The notes beneath the pieces are model-generated. The model had not been told where the DNA came from and ran no database searches. It worked only from the letters and a program-made list of their open reading frames with translations. A stretch of DNA of 18,962 nt from an uncultured Lachnospiraceae bacterium. GTDB lineage: Bacteria; Bacillota; Clostridia; Lachnospirales; Lachnospiraceae. The position numbers and the translations under genes were made by a program. Shown here piece by piece: positions 6,656 to 12,844 of this stretch (its first letter is position 1; the number at the start of each line of letters is the position of its first letter). The stretch is taken from contig CACZQT010000006.1 in NCBI GenBank assembly GCA_902783295.1, positions 1 to 18,962 on the forward strand, written 5' to 3'.

Positions 6656-7522
6656 ATGGGAAAAACAGCCATTCTCACGGACAGCAACAGCGGTATTACC
6701 CAGTCGGAAGCCCGCGAACTTGGTATCCGTGTCATCCCCATGCCCTTTACAATTAATGATAAAGTCTATTATGAAGATATTAACCTGACACAGGACGAAT
6801 TCTATGAACAGCTGCGCGGAGGCGCCGTCATTTCCACTTCTATGCCCTCTCCGGGGGACGTCATGGATACCTGGACATCCCTTCTGAAAGAACATGACGA
6901 GGTGGTTTATATTCCTATGTCTTCCGGCCTTTCCAGTTCCTGCGCTACGGCTATGTCTCTGGCGGAGGATTTCGACGGAAAAGTCCAGGTAGTGGACAAC
7001 CAGCGCATTTCCGTAACACAGCGGCTTTCCGTGCTGGAAGCCATGCAGATGGCAGAAAATGGAGCGAGTGCCCGGGAAATCCACGATGTCCTTATGGCCA
7101 AAAAGCTGGACGCCAGTATTTATATTATGGTGGATACCCTGGATTATCTGAAAAAAGGCGGCCGCCTCACACCGGCCGCAGCGGCTGTGGCTACTCTTCT
7201 GAAACTGAAACCCGTTCTGCAGATCCAGGGTCAGAAGCTGGACGCCTTTCACAATGCCCGTTCCGTAAAAGTAGCAAAACGCATCATGATCGAGGCCGTC
7301 AAGGCGGATGCCGCACAGAGATTCGGCGGATCTGATAAGTGTGTTTTCCATATGGCCTATACACATAACAAGAAAGAACTGGAGAAATTCCAGGAAGAAG
7401 CTTTAAAGGAATTCCCGGGCAGAAGTATCCTGGATTTCCATGCAGACCCGCTTTCACTGTCTGTTGCCTGCCATATCGGACCCGGCGCGCTCGCAATCAC
7501 CTGCGCAAAAGTGAAAGAATAA
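6656..7522 (+). CDS. DegV family (EDD fold) fatty acid-binding protein
   Basis: Cytoplasmic DegV-family protein, 288 aa, the family's usual length. Family members (FakB type) bind a fatty acid and present it to the kinase FakA for phospholipid synthesis. Visible motifs are the N-terminal DSNSGI (residues 9-14), STSMPSPGD with Thr61 and Ser62 at the carboxylate-binding position, SSGLSSS (89-95), and the C-terminal CHIGPGALAI with His273. The ATG follows AAAGGAG by 5 nt. No FakA-like kinase is nearby. It is the only plus-strand gene, placed between rplQ and ecfA1 where Firmicutes normally have no gene, with repeat copies B and C on either side. The ligand cannot be told from sequence; some DegV proteins lack a shown role in lipid uptake. 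Confidence 0.92.
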   Translation: MGKTAILTDSNSGITQSEARELGIRVIPMPFTINDKVYYEDINLTQDEFYEQLRGGAVISTSMPSPGDVMDTWTSLLKEHDEVVYIPMSSGLSSSCATAMSLAEDFDGKVQVVDNQRISVTQRLSVLEAMQMAENGASAREIHDVLMAKKLDASIYIMVDTLDYLKKGGRLTPAAAAVATLLKLKPVLQIQGQKLDAFHNARSVKVAKRIMIEAVKADAAQRFGGSDKCVFHMAYTHNKKELEKFQEEALKEFPGRSILDFHADPLSLSVACHIGPGALAITCAKVKE

Positions 7523-7537
7523 AACGAAAGGGAGACA

Positions 7538-7605
7538 GGGGAGACAGGGGGACAGTCCCTATGTCCCACATCTGTGGGACATAGGGACTGTCCCCCTGTC
7601 TCCCC
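7538..7605. repeat. dispersed palindromic repeat, copy C (perfect 33-bp inverted repeat)
   Basis: Positions 7538-7570 are exactly complementary to 7573-7605, leaving only TC (7571-7572) in the centre. The arm contains GGGGGACAGTCCCTATG, the core shared with copies A and B. The outer left side carries a tandem GGGAGACAG duplication from 7531. It lies 16 nt after the degV stop. With no U-run after it, this is better seen as a repeat element than as a terminator, though in RNA it would form a very stable hairpin at the degV 3' end. Confidence 0.93.
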
Positions 7606-7620
7606 GTCTTCTCTTATCAA

Positions 7621-7654
7621 AAAAGCCTGAGCAGTCTGCACTGCTCAGGCTTTT
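7621..7654. terminator. bidirectional intrinsic terminator between degV and rplQ
   Basis: A perfect 14-bp stem (7621-7634 with 7641-7654) has a 6-nt loop, with A residues on one flank and T residues on the other. On the minus strand the stem is followed by a run of U continuing to about 7619, ending the alpha operon 13 nt after the rplQ stop. On the plus strand UUUUAAUUU follows, ending degV transcription. The layout suits two convergent genes. Confidence 0.93.
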
Positions 7655-7666
7655 AATTTCTCTCAA

Positions 7667-8203
7667 TTAAACGAGCTCCAGGATAACTTCCATCGCAGCA
7701 TCACCGCGGCGGGGACCGATCTTCACGATACGGGTATATCCGCCCTGACGGTTAGCATAGCGGGGAGCGAGTTCATCGAACAGCTTCGCAGGAAGATCCA
7801 CTTCTTTGGTCTTTCTCTTGCGGCCTGCCGCTTCCTTCGGAATCTCGGTTACAGGATACAGAACTTTCAGCATCTGGCGGCGGGCATGCAGCCGGCTGGG
7901 CTGATCCTTCTTGATGGTCTTCTGAAGTTCTTCGAACTTGGTGACCTTCTTGCCATCTACCACTTCCTTGACCCTTTTTCCGTCCTTGTCCTTTACAGGA
8001 ACCTTGGCGGTAACGGTCACGGTATCAAAATTGTCCTTTTCCTTGACGGCCAGGGCAATCAGACCTTCAACGATACCGCGTACTTCCTTCGCACGGGCTT
8101 CGGTGGTCACGATTTTCCCATGGTGCAGCAAGGCAGTCACCTGGCTTCTGAGCAAGGCCTTTCTCTGGCTTGCTGTTCTTCCAAGCTTTCTATAACGTGC
8201 CAT
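7667..8203 (-). CDS. rplQ: 50S ribosomal protein L17, enlarged form
   Basis: Ribosomal protein bL17, near the peptide exit tunnel rim of the 50S subunit. The core is clear: MARYRKLGRTASQRKALLRS at the start and QGGYTRIVKIGPRRGDAA (153-170) at the end. At 178 aa it is far longer than the usual ~112-130. An extra block at about residues 57-104, rich in Lys, Asp and Val, sits between the helix ending LAVKEK and the LHARRQ helix. A second extra stretch lies near 117-136. I recall similar enlarged L17 proteins in gut Clostridia, so this looks like a lineage trait and not a frameshift. It is the last gene of the alpha operon, 24 nt after rpoA. Confidence 0.97.
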   Translation of the reverse strand: MARYRKLGRTASQRKALLRSQVTALLHHGKIVTTEARAKEVRGIVEGLIALAVKEKDNFDTVTVTAKVPVKDKDGKRVKEVVDGKKVTKFEELQKTIKKDQPSRLHARRQMLKVLYPVTEIPKEAAGRKRKTKEVDLPAKLFDELAPRYANRQGGYTRIVKIGPRRGDAAMEVILELV

Positions 8204-8227
8204 GATTTCTTACCTCCGATGGTTGTG

Positions 8228-9190
8228 TTACTCGTCGCTGGGATTCAATTCCAGACCCAGCTCTTTCAATTTTGCCAGCACCTCATCCAGGGATTTCTTG
8301 CCAAGGTTGCGAACCTTCATCATATCTTCCTGGCTGCGGTTGATCAGTTCTTCTACCGTGTTGATGCCGGCTCTTTTCAGGCAATTGTAAGAACGGACAG
8401 ACAACTCCAGTTCGTCGATGTTCATTTCCAGGACTTTCGTCTTCCCGGAAGCAGGAACTTCGACCTTTTCATCCCCTCCCTGCGGTTCCCCGACCACCAG
8501 ATTGATGAACAGGGAAAGATGGTCGCGCAGGACTTTTGCCGCCAGTCCAAGAGCTTCATCCGGATCCATGGTGCCGTTGGTGAAAATCTCCAGCGTCAGA
8601 CTGTCATGATCCAGTTCTGTACCCATTCTGGCGTCCTGTACGGTCATGTTGATCCGTTCTACAGGGGTGTAAATGGAATCAATAGCGATCACACCAATCG
8701 GCTGATCATCCGTCTTGTTCCGGTCCGCACTTACATAACCTCTTCCGCGAGTAATGGTGAGCTCTGCGACAAAACGGGTGTCACTGCCTCCGCTGCAGGT
8801 GGCAATGACCAGATCCGGGTTCATGATCTCCAGGTCGGAATCCAGACGGATATCCCGCGCCGTAACGACGCCTTCCCCTTCAAACTCGATCATGCCGATC
8901 TTGGGTTCCGTAAAATCGGTTTCGCTCCGGATAGCGAGCTGCTTGATGTTCAGTACGATATCCGTGACATCTTCCTTGACGCCGGGGATGGAACTGAACT
9001 CATGCAGGACACCATCAAACTTCACCTGGCTTACTGCGACGCCAGACAAAGAAGACAGCATAATCCTCCGTAAGGAGTTTCCTAAAGTTGTGCCATAGCC
9101 ACGTTCCAGAGGTTCTACCACGAACCTGCCGTATCTCCGGTCATCGGATATTTCGGCGGTTACGATACTGGGCTTTTCAAATTCAAACAT
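8228..9190 (-). CDS. rpoA: RNA polymerase alpha subunit
   Basis: Alpha subunit, 320 aa. Its N-terminal domain dimerises and nucleates assembly of beta and beta', and its C-terminal domain contacts UP elements and activators. The N-terminal domain (about 1-230) shows RRYGRFVVEPLERGYGTTLG and NSLRRIMLSSL. A linker rich in Gly, Pro and Glu follows (about 232-255). The C-terminal domain (about 255-315) includes LELSVRSYNCLKRAGI and VRNLGKKSLDEV. The ATG at 9190 has AAGGAGG 6 nt upstream; an in-frame ATG 11 codons earlier would add residues not found in the family. It lies between rpsD and rplQ in the standard alpha-operon order. Confidence 0.99.
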   Translation of the reverse strand: MFEFEKPSIVTAEISDDRRYGRFVVEPLERGYGTTLGNSLRRIMLSSLSGVAVSQVKFDGVLHEFSSIPGVKEDVTDIVLNIKQLAIRSETDFTEPKIGMIEFEGEGVVTARDIRLDSDLEIMNPDLVIATCSGGSDTRFVAELTITRGRGYVSADRNKTDDQPIGVIAIDSIYTPVERINMTVQDARMGTELDHDSLTLEIFTNGTMDPDEALGLAAKVLRDHLSLFINLVVGEPQGGDEKVEVPASGKTKVLEMNIDELELSVRSYNCLKRAGINTVEELINRSQEDMMKVRNLGKKSLDEVLAKLKELGLELNPSDE

Positions 9191-9229
9191 GAATGTCCTC
9201 CTTCGGGGCCTTACCGCTAGCAACCAGGA

Positions 9230-9823
9230 TTACTTGGAGTACAATTCGACGATCAGCATCTCATCTACAGGAACGTCGATCTGCTCCCTGCCGGGTCTCT
9301 CCTTCACGGTAATCCGCAGATTTTCCTGATCAGCTTCCAGCCAGGCCGGTACCAGCCTGCCGCCGGTGACTTCCAGGATACCCTTATATCTGTCGGAAGT
9401 TCTGTGCTTTTCTTTGATTTCAATCACATCGCCGGGTTTTACCTGGTAAGAAGGAATATTGACACATTTGCCGTTTACCAGAACATGCTTGTGATCCACG
9501 ATCTGGCGGGCTTCCTTGCGGGTCCGTCCCAGACCGGCTCTGAAAAGAACATTATCCAGGCGCAGCTCCAGCAGAGCCATCAGGTTCTCACCGGTCTGAC
9601 CTTTCATTCTTTCCGCTTTGGCATAATAATTTCTAAAAGGCTTCTCCAACACACCGTAGATGAACTTGGCCTTCTGCTTCTCACGAAGCTGGGTCGCGTA
9701 TTCACTCATCTTCCGGTTGGCTCTCTTCGACTGTCTCCAGGAATGCTTGTCGATTCCAAGATAAATCGGATCCAGGTCCAGGGATCTGCAACGCTTCAGA
9801 ACAGGAACTCTATCTACTGCCAC
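9230..9823 (-). CDS. rpsD: 30S ribosomal protein S4
   Basis: Ribosomal protein uS4, 197 aa, a primary 16S rRNA-binding assembly protein at the mRNA entry channel. It has the clostridial N-terminus AVDRVPVLKRCRSL, the YATQLREKQKAKFIYGVLE segment, and an S4 RNA-binding domain near residues 88-150 (RLDNVLFRAGLGRTRKEARQ). The N-terminal region has a single Cys, so the zinc-binding cysteine set of some S4 proteins is absent. The start codon is GTG at 9823, with GGGAGGT 7 nt upstream. In this lineage rpsD lies inside the alpha operon; in Bacillus it is elsewhere. S4 is the known autoregulator of this operon in E. coli. Confidence 0.99.
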   Translation of the reverse strand: MAVDRVPVLKRCRSLDLDPIYLGIDKHSWRQSKRANRKMSEYATQLREKQKAKFIYGVLEKPFRNYYAKAERMKGQTGENLMALLELRLDNVLFRAGLGRTRKEARQIVDHKHVLVNGKCVNIPSYQVKPGDVIEIKEKHRTSDRYKGILEVTGGRLVPAWLEADQENLRITVKERPGREQIDVPVDEMLIVELYSK

Positions 9824-9838
9824 TTCTAATACCTCCCA

Positions 9839-10237
9839 TCAGACTCTTCTACGTTTCGGCGGACGGCATCCGTTGTGGGGAACGGGTGTTACATCCTTGA
9901 TGCTTGTAACTTCCAGACCGCAGGCCGACAGTGCACGGATCGCTGCTTCACGACCCGAACCGGGGCCCTTTACAAAAACGTCAACGGTTTTCAAGCCATG
10001 TATCAGGGCTGCTTTTGTAGCAGTTTCAGCCGCCATCTGAGCTGCATAAGGAGTAGATTTCCTTGAACCTCTGAAGCCAAGTCCGCCAGCGCTCGCCCAA
10101 GACAACGCGTTCCCCTGGGTATCGGTCAGGGTAACGATTGTGTTGTTAAAAGAGGACTGGATATGGGCCTGTCCACGTTCAACGTTTTTCTTGACACGTT
10201 TTTTGGTCACTTTTTTAGCTGACACTTTTTTTGCCAT
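9839..10237 (-). CDS. rpsK: 30S ribosomal protein S11
   Basis: Ribosomal protein uS11, 132 aa, in the 30S platform, where it helps hold mRNA at the E site. Diagnostic segments are HIQSSFNNTIVTLTD, the GGLGFRGSRKSTPYAAQ stretch, FVKGPGSGREAAIRAL and the C-terminal DVTPVPHNGCRPPKRRRV. The N-terminus (residues 2-17) is unusually rich in Lys and Val and low in complexity. The ATG follows GGAAGG by about 10 nt. It lies between rpsM and rpsD, the usual order. Confidence 0.99.
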   Translation of the reverse strand: MAKKVSAKKVTKKRVKKNVERGQAHIQSSFNNTIVTLTDTQGNALSWASAGGLGFRGSRKSTPYAAQMAAETATKAALIHGLKTVDVFVKGPGSGREAAIRALSACGLEVTSIKDVTPVPHNGCRPPKRRRV

Positions 10238-10278
10238 TTCAAACTAACCTTCCCTTATGGGTTTCCTTTCTGAATTAT

Positions 10279-10647
10279 TTACTTTTTCTTATTCGCCACA
10301 GTCTTCTTGGGACCCTTACGCGTACGCGCATTGGTCTTGGTCTTCTGGCCGCGGACCGGAAGGCCTTTTCTATGGCGAATGCCGCGATAGCAGCCGATTT
10401 CCTGCAGACGCTTGATGTTGAGGGCGATTTCCCGGCGGAGGTCACCTTCCACCATCTGTGTCTCGTTAATCACTTCCTGGATGCGGCGAACTTCGTCGTC
10501 CGTAAGGTTCTTGACACGGGTGTCAGGATCAACCTGCGCTTCCGCCAGGATGCGGTTGGAGCTGGTCCGGCCGATGCCAAAAATATACGTCAGGCCAATC
10601 TCGACACGCTTTTCCCTGGGTAAATCAACACCTGAAATACGAGCCAT
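10279..10647 (-). CDS. rpsM: 30S ribosomal protein S13
   Basis: Ribosomal protein uS13, 122 aa, in the 30S head, bridging to the 50S subunit and touching P-site tRNA. It begins MARISGVDLPREKRVEIGLT and carries YIFGIGR, a helix-two-turn-helix region, and the basic C-terminal tail RKGPKKTVANKKK. The ATG at 10647 is preceded by AGGAGG about 9 nt upstream. The reading frame stays open a further 46 codons, but that stretch is hairpin-rich non-coding sequence and no S13 has such an extension. Confidence 0.99.
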   Translation of the reverse strand: MARISGVDLPREKRVEIGLTYIFGIGRTSSNRILAEAQVDPDTRVKNLTDDEVRRIQEVINETQMVEGDLRREIALNIKRLQEIGCYRGIRHRKGLPVRGQKTKTNARTRKGPKKTVANKKK

Positions 10648-10681
10648 TGTGTTCTTTCCTCCTATTTTACTCTTAAACACC

Positions 10682-10780
10682 GCAGCCCGGAGAGGCTGCC
10701 GCGTAAAATGCGTTCTTCCCGCATCTGCCCCTTTCTTGAATCCAGAGGGGCGCCAAGGCTTCCCGTACAATGAGAAGCCT
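10682..10780 (-). promoter_or_regulatory. four-hairpin intercistronic segment before rpsM, candidate ribosomal protein binding site
   Basis: The 141 nt between rpmJ and rpsM hold four consecutive perfect stems in the transcript: 10756-10780 (7 bp, 11-nt loop), 10727-10751 (6 bp, 13-nt loop), 10708-10724 (5 bp, 7-nt loop) and 10682-10699 (6 bp, 6-nt loop). None has a U-run, so they are not terminators. Other gaps in this operon are mostly 10-40 nt and plain. In E. coli an S4-binding pseudoknot precedes rpsM; this could be an analogue with a different structure. The stems are visible; the function is inferred. Confidence 0.5.
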
Positions 10781-10788
10781 CTCACGAA

Positions 10789-10902
10789 TTAACCCTGGCG
10801 CTGTTTATGCTTCGGATTTTCGCAGATGATGCGGATGCTGCCCTTGCGCTTAATCACTTTGCACTTCTCGCAGATGGGCTTGACAGAAGATCTAACTTTC
10901 AT
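10789..10902 (-). CDS. rpmJ: 50S ribosomal protein L36
   Basis: Ribosomal protein bL36, 37 aa, the zinc-ribbon type. The ligands are Cys11, Cys14, Cys27 and His32 (C-x2-C-x12-C-x4-H), so this is the zinc-binding form and not the zinc-free paralogue. It starts MKVRSSVKPICEKCK. The ATG at 10902 has AAGGAGG 8 nt upstream. It is the first gene after the internal promoter at 11016-11044 and is separated from rpsM by the hairpin segment. Confidence 0.98.
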   Translation of the reverse strand: MKVRSSVKPICEKCKVIKRKGSIRIICENPKHKQRQG

Positions 10903-11009
10903 TGTTTGTGCCTCCTTCCCTGCAGGAAATCCCGCAGTATTTGAGCATGGAAGTCCGGCCTTTTTCCCTTGAAAAGACCAAGGAAAAAACGCCGTACACC
11001 GAAAGCGCA
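10903..11009 (-). promoter_or_regulatory. 5' leader of the rpmJ-rpsM-rpsK-rpsD-rpoA-rplQ transcript
   Basis: About 107 nt of untranslated RNA would result from the promoter upstream. It can form a bulged hairpin near 10958-10987 (TTTTTCC-TTG paired with CAAGGGAAAAA). It can also form a 7-bp hairpin at 10920-10937 with one G-U pair and a 4-nt loop. The second ends 2 nt before the AAGGAGG site of rpmJ (10911-10917), so a protein holding that stem could hinder ribosome access. This is a candidate autoregulatory site; I cannot assign a ligand. Confidence 0.4.
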
Positions 11010-11015
11010 CCAAAT

Positions 11016-11044
11016 ATTCTATCACAGGGGTGCTTTCATTGCAA
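11016..11044 (-). promoter_or_regulatory. internal promoter between infA and rpmJ
   Basis: On the minus strand, TTGCAA (11039-11044), a 17-nt spacer and TAGAAT (11016-11021, five of six), with TG placed one base before the -10 box as in extended -10 promoters. Transcription would start near 11009. It would drive the alpha-operon part (rpmJ to rplQ) separately from the upstream spc genes. A weak stem at 11080-11096 followed by five U residues just past infA might partly end upstream transcription. Confidence 0.75.
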
Positions 11045-11104
11045 GTGCTTTTTTCGGGCGGATGAATGAAAAATTCAATGATCCGGCACCGGAATCGGCG
11101 CTTC

Positions 11105-11326
11105 TTACTTGTCGCGCCAGGTAATCCTTGCCTTTGTCAGGTCATAGGGTGAAAGCTCCAGCTTGACCTTGTCGCCCGGCAGGATCCGGATATAATTCAT
11201 ACGAAGTTTTCCGCTGATATGAGCCAGCACCTGGTGCCCGTTTTCCAGTTCTACACGGAACATGGCGTTCGGAAGCTTTTCTACTACGGTGCCTACCACA
11301 TCATCGATCACATCGGCTTTTGACAT
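11105..11326 (-). CDS. infA: translation initiation factor IF-1
   Basis: IF-1, 73 aa, a single OB-fold protein that binds the 30S A site during initiation. The sequence follows the family throughout: GTVVEKLPNAMFRVELENGH, VLAHISGKLRMNYIRILPGD and VKLELSPYDLTKARITWRDK. The ATG at 11326 has AAGGAG 7 nt upstream, directly after the map stop codon (13-nt gap). No KOW-domain L14e-like gene lies between map and infA, unlike some other Firmicutes. Confidence 0.99.
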   Translation of the reverse strand: MSKADVIDDVVGTVVEKLPNAMFRVELENGHQVLAHISGKLRMNYIRILPGDKVKLELSPYDLTKARITWRDK

Positions 11327-11339
11327 AAATTTCTCCTTA

Positions 11340-12104
11340 TCATTTTCCTGCGGAACGCAGAGTCAGTATTTCCGGCTCCCCCTCAGTGATTAAAACAGTA
11401 TTTTCATAGTGTGCCGCAGGCGACCTGTCCGCAGTCACAAACGTCCAGCCGTCCGAAAGCCTCTGTACCTGCCTGCGGCCGGCACAGATCATCGGCTCGA
11501 TCGCCAGCGTCATACCGGGGCGAAGGCGGATGCCTTTCGTTGTCTGCCGGTAGTTCGGAATCGCCGGGTCTTCATGAAGATCCCGCCCGACACCGTGCCC
11601 GCAAAGCTCGTGAATGACGCCGAACCCTCTGCTCTCCGCCAGGTCTCCGATCGCAGCTGAGATTTCATGCAGATAATGTCCCGCTTTTGCAAACGAAACA
11701 CCCTGCCAGAAGCATTCTTCCGCAGTAGATAAAAGCGTTCTTGCTTCCTCTGTTCCCTCTCCTACAATGTAGGTTCTCGCCGCGTCCGAATGGAAACCGT
11801 TTTTCAGGATTCCCGCATCCAGACTGACCACATCTCCCTCTGCAAGGCGTTTATTCCTTTTCGGGATTCCATGGACAATCTCTTCGTTTACGGAAATACA
11901 GATCGAAGCAGGATACCCCTGATAATGCAGGAAGGAGGGAACCCCTCCCATTTCCCGGATCCTTTTTTCTCCGTACTCATCGATTTCCGCGGTGTTGATT
12001 CCCGGACGGATCAGCTGTGCCAGTTCCTCGTGAAGAATGGCCAGCAGCCTGCAGGACTCCCGCATCAGAGAAATCTCTCTCTCCGATTTAATGGATATCG
12101 GCAT
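11340..12104 (-). CDS. map: type I methionine aminopeptidase
   Basis: Removes the initiator Met from nascent proteins with small second residues. The protein has 254 aa. The five metal ligands are present: Asp96 (SLDAG), Asp107 (HSDAART), His170 (CGHGVGR), Glu203 (AIEPM) and Glu234 (HYENT). His78 (IVHGIP) is the substrate-side histidine. There is no N-terminal zinc-finger extension. The ATG at 12104 is 1 nt past the adk stop, with GGAGG 6 nt upstream inside adk. The frame is open 33 codons further but that part overlaps adk. The order secY-adk-map-infA is conserved in Firmicutes. The C-terminal portion (DGWTFVTADRSPAAHYENT) is typical. Confidence 0.98.
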   Translation of the reverse strand: MPISIKSEREISLMRESCRLLAILHEELAQLIRPGINTAEIDEYGEKRIREMGGVPSFLHYQGYPASICISVNEEIVHGIPKRNKRLAEGDVVSLDAGILKNGFHSDAARTYIVGEGTEEARTLLSTAEECFWQGVSFAKAGHYLHEISAAIGDLAESRGFGVIHELCGHGVGRDLHEDPAIPNYRQTTKGIRLRPGMTLAIEPMICAGRRQVQRLSDGWTFVTADRSPAAHYENTVLITEGEPEILTLRSAGK

Positions 12105-12105
12105 C

Positions 12106-12747
12106 TTATGCCTCCAGGCGCTCCACGATATCCTGGAACACCTTTTCCATTTCCTGAGTCCCGTCGATTTCCACTTCCAGGCCAAGGCCCTTGTAATAAT
12201 CAATCAGGGGCTGGGTCTGTTCATGATACACGGCCAGGCGCTTCTGTACTGTTTCCGCGGAATCATCCGCACGCTGGATCACTTCACTGCCGCAGCGGTC
12301 GCAGATGCCTTCCACTTTCGTAGGAATGTTTACGATATGATAGCTTGCGCCGCAGGAAGGGCAGACTCTCCGGCCGGACATACGGACCACGATAGCGTCA
12401 TCGGGTACGTCCACATTCACCGCAAAGTCGATATTGCCGGATTCTGCAAGCGCTTCGGTCAGCTTCTCCGCCTGGTTCAGCGTGCGGGGGAAGCCGTCCA
12501 GGATATAGCCCTTTACACAGTCGTCCTTACTGATCCGGTCAAGTACCAGGTCTACCGTCAGCTCATCGGGCACCAGCCCGCCGGCATCCATGTAAGCCTT
12601 GGCCTTTTTCCCCAGTTCAGTACCCTCTTTGATGTTCATCCGGAAGATATCACCGGTGGAAATATGAGGGATTCCGAATTTGTCGGCCAGCATTTTGGCC
12701 TGTGTTCCTTTACCGGCGCCGGGCGCTCCAAGCATGATGATCTTCAT
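12106..12747 (-). CDS. adk: adenylate kinase
   Basis: Catalyses ATP + AMP <-> 2 ADP in the cytoplasm. The protein has 213 aa. The P-loop GAPGAGKGT spans residues 7-15, the NMP-binding part includes HISTGDIFR (28-36), DGFPRTL is 84-90, and the LID carries four cysteines (129, 132, 149, 152; CPSC and CDRC), so it is the zinc-binding long form common in Gram-positive bacteria. The ATG at 12747 was chosen because AAGGAG lies about 8 nt upstream; an ATG two codons earlier sits only 1 nt from that site. It lies between secY and map. Confidence 0.98.
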   Translation of the reverse strand: MKIIMLGAPGAGKGTQAKMLADKFGIPHISTGDIFRMNIKEGTELGKKAKAYMDAGGLVPDELTVDLVLDRISKDDCVKGYILDGFPRTLNQAEKLTEALAESGNIDFAVNVDVPDDAIVVRMSGRRVCPSCGASYHIVNIPTKVEGICDRCGSEVIQRADDSAETVQKRLAVYHEQTQPLIDYYKGLGLEVEIDGTQEMEKVFQDIVERLEA

Positions 12748-12765
12748 AAGCATTCTCCTTATCTG

Positions 12766-12824
12766 CCCCGGACCGAAACCGGGGATCCGTGTACCAGTAC
12801 TGCCGGGGAGCAGTTCCCCGGCAG
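12766..12824 (-). promoter_or_regulatory. paired GC-rich hairpins between secY and adk
   Basis: The 97-nt gap holds two perfect hairpins in the transcript. The first is a 10-bp stem, 12800-12809 with 12815-12824, with a 5-nt loop. The second is a 6-bp CCCCGG/CCGGGG stem (12766-12771 with 12779-12784) with a 7-nt loop, ending about 6 nt before the adk binding site. No U-run follows either, so termination is unlikely. They may mark an mRNA processing or stability boundary between the ribosomal genes and adk. Confidence 0.5.
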
Positions 12825-12844
12825 CTGCTGATTGAAAAGGTGCA

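Noticed and set aside
6568..6756. Possible short leader peptide upstream of degV on the plus strand
   Set aside because: Its ATG coincides with the expected transcription start, it has no binding site, and the frame runs on into degV in another phase.
6578..7366. 262-codon minus-strand open frame opposite degV
   Set aside because: Antisense to a clear DegV protein with all motifs, promoter and binding site on the plus strand.
7538..7605. Perfect palindrome as the degV terminator
   Set aside because: No U-run follows; the hairpin at 7621-7654 is the proper terminator, and the palindrome matches repeats elsewhere in the window.
7886..9073. Long plus-strand open frame (395 codons) opposite rpoA and rplQ
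   Set aside because: It lies entirely antisense to two certain genes, has no ribosome binding site and no recognisable domain; it reflects codon bias of the opposite strand.
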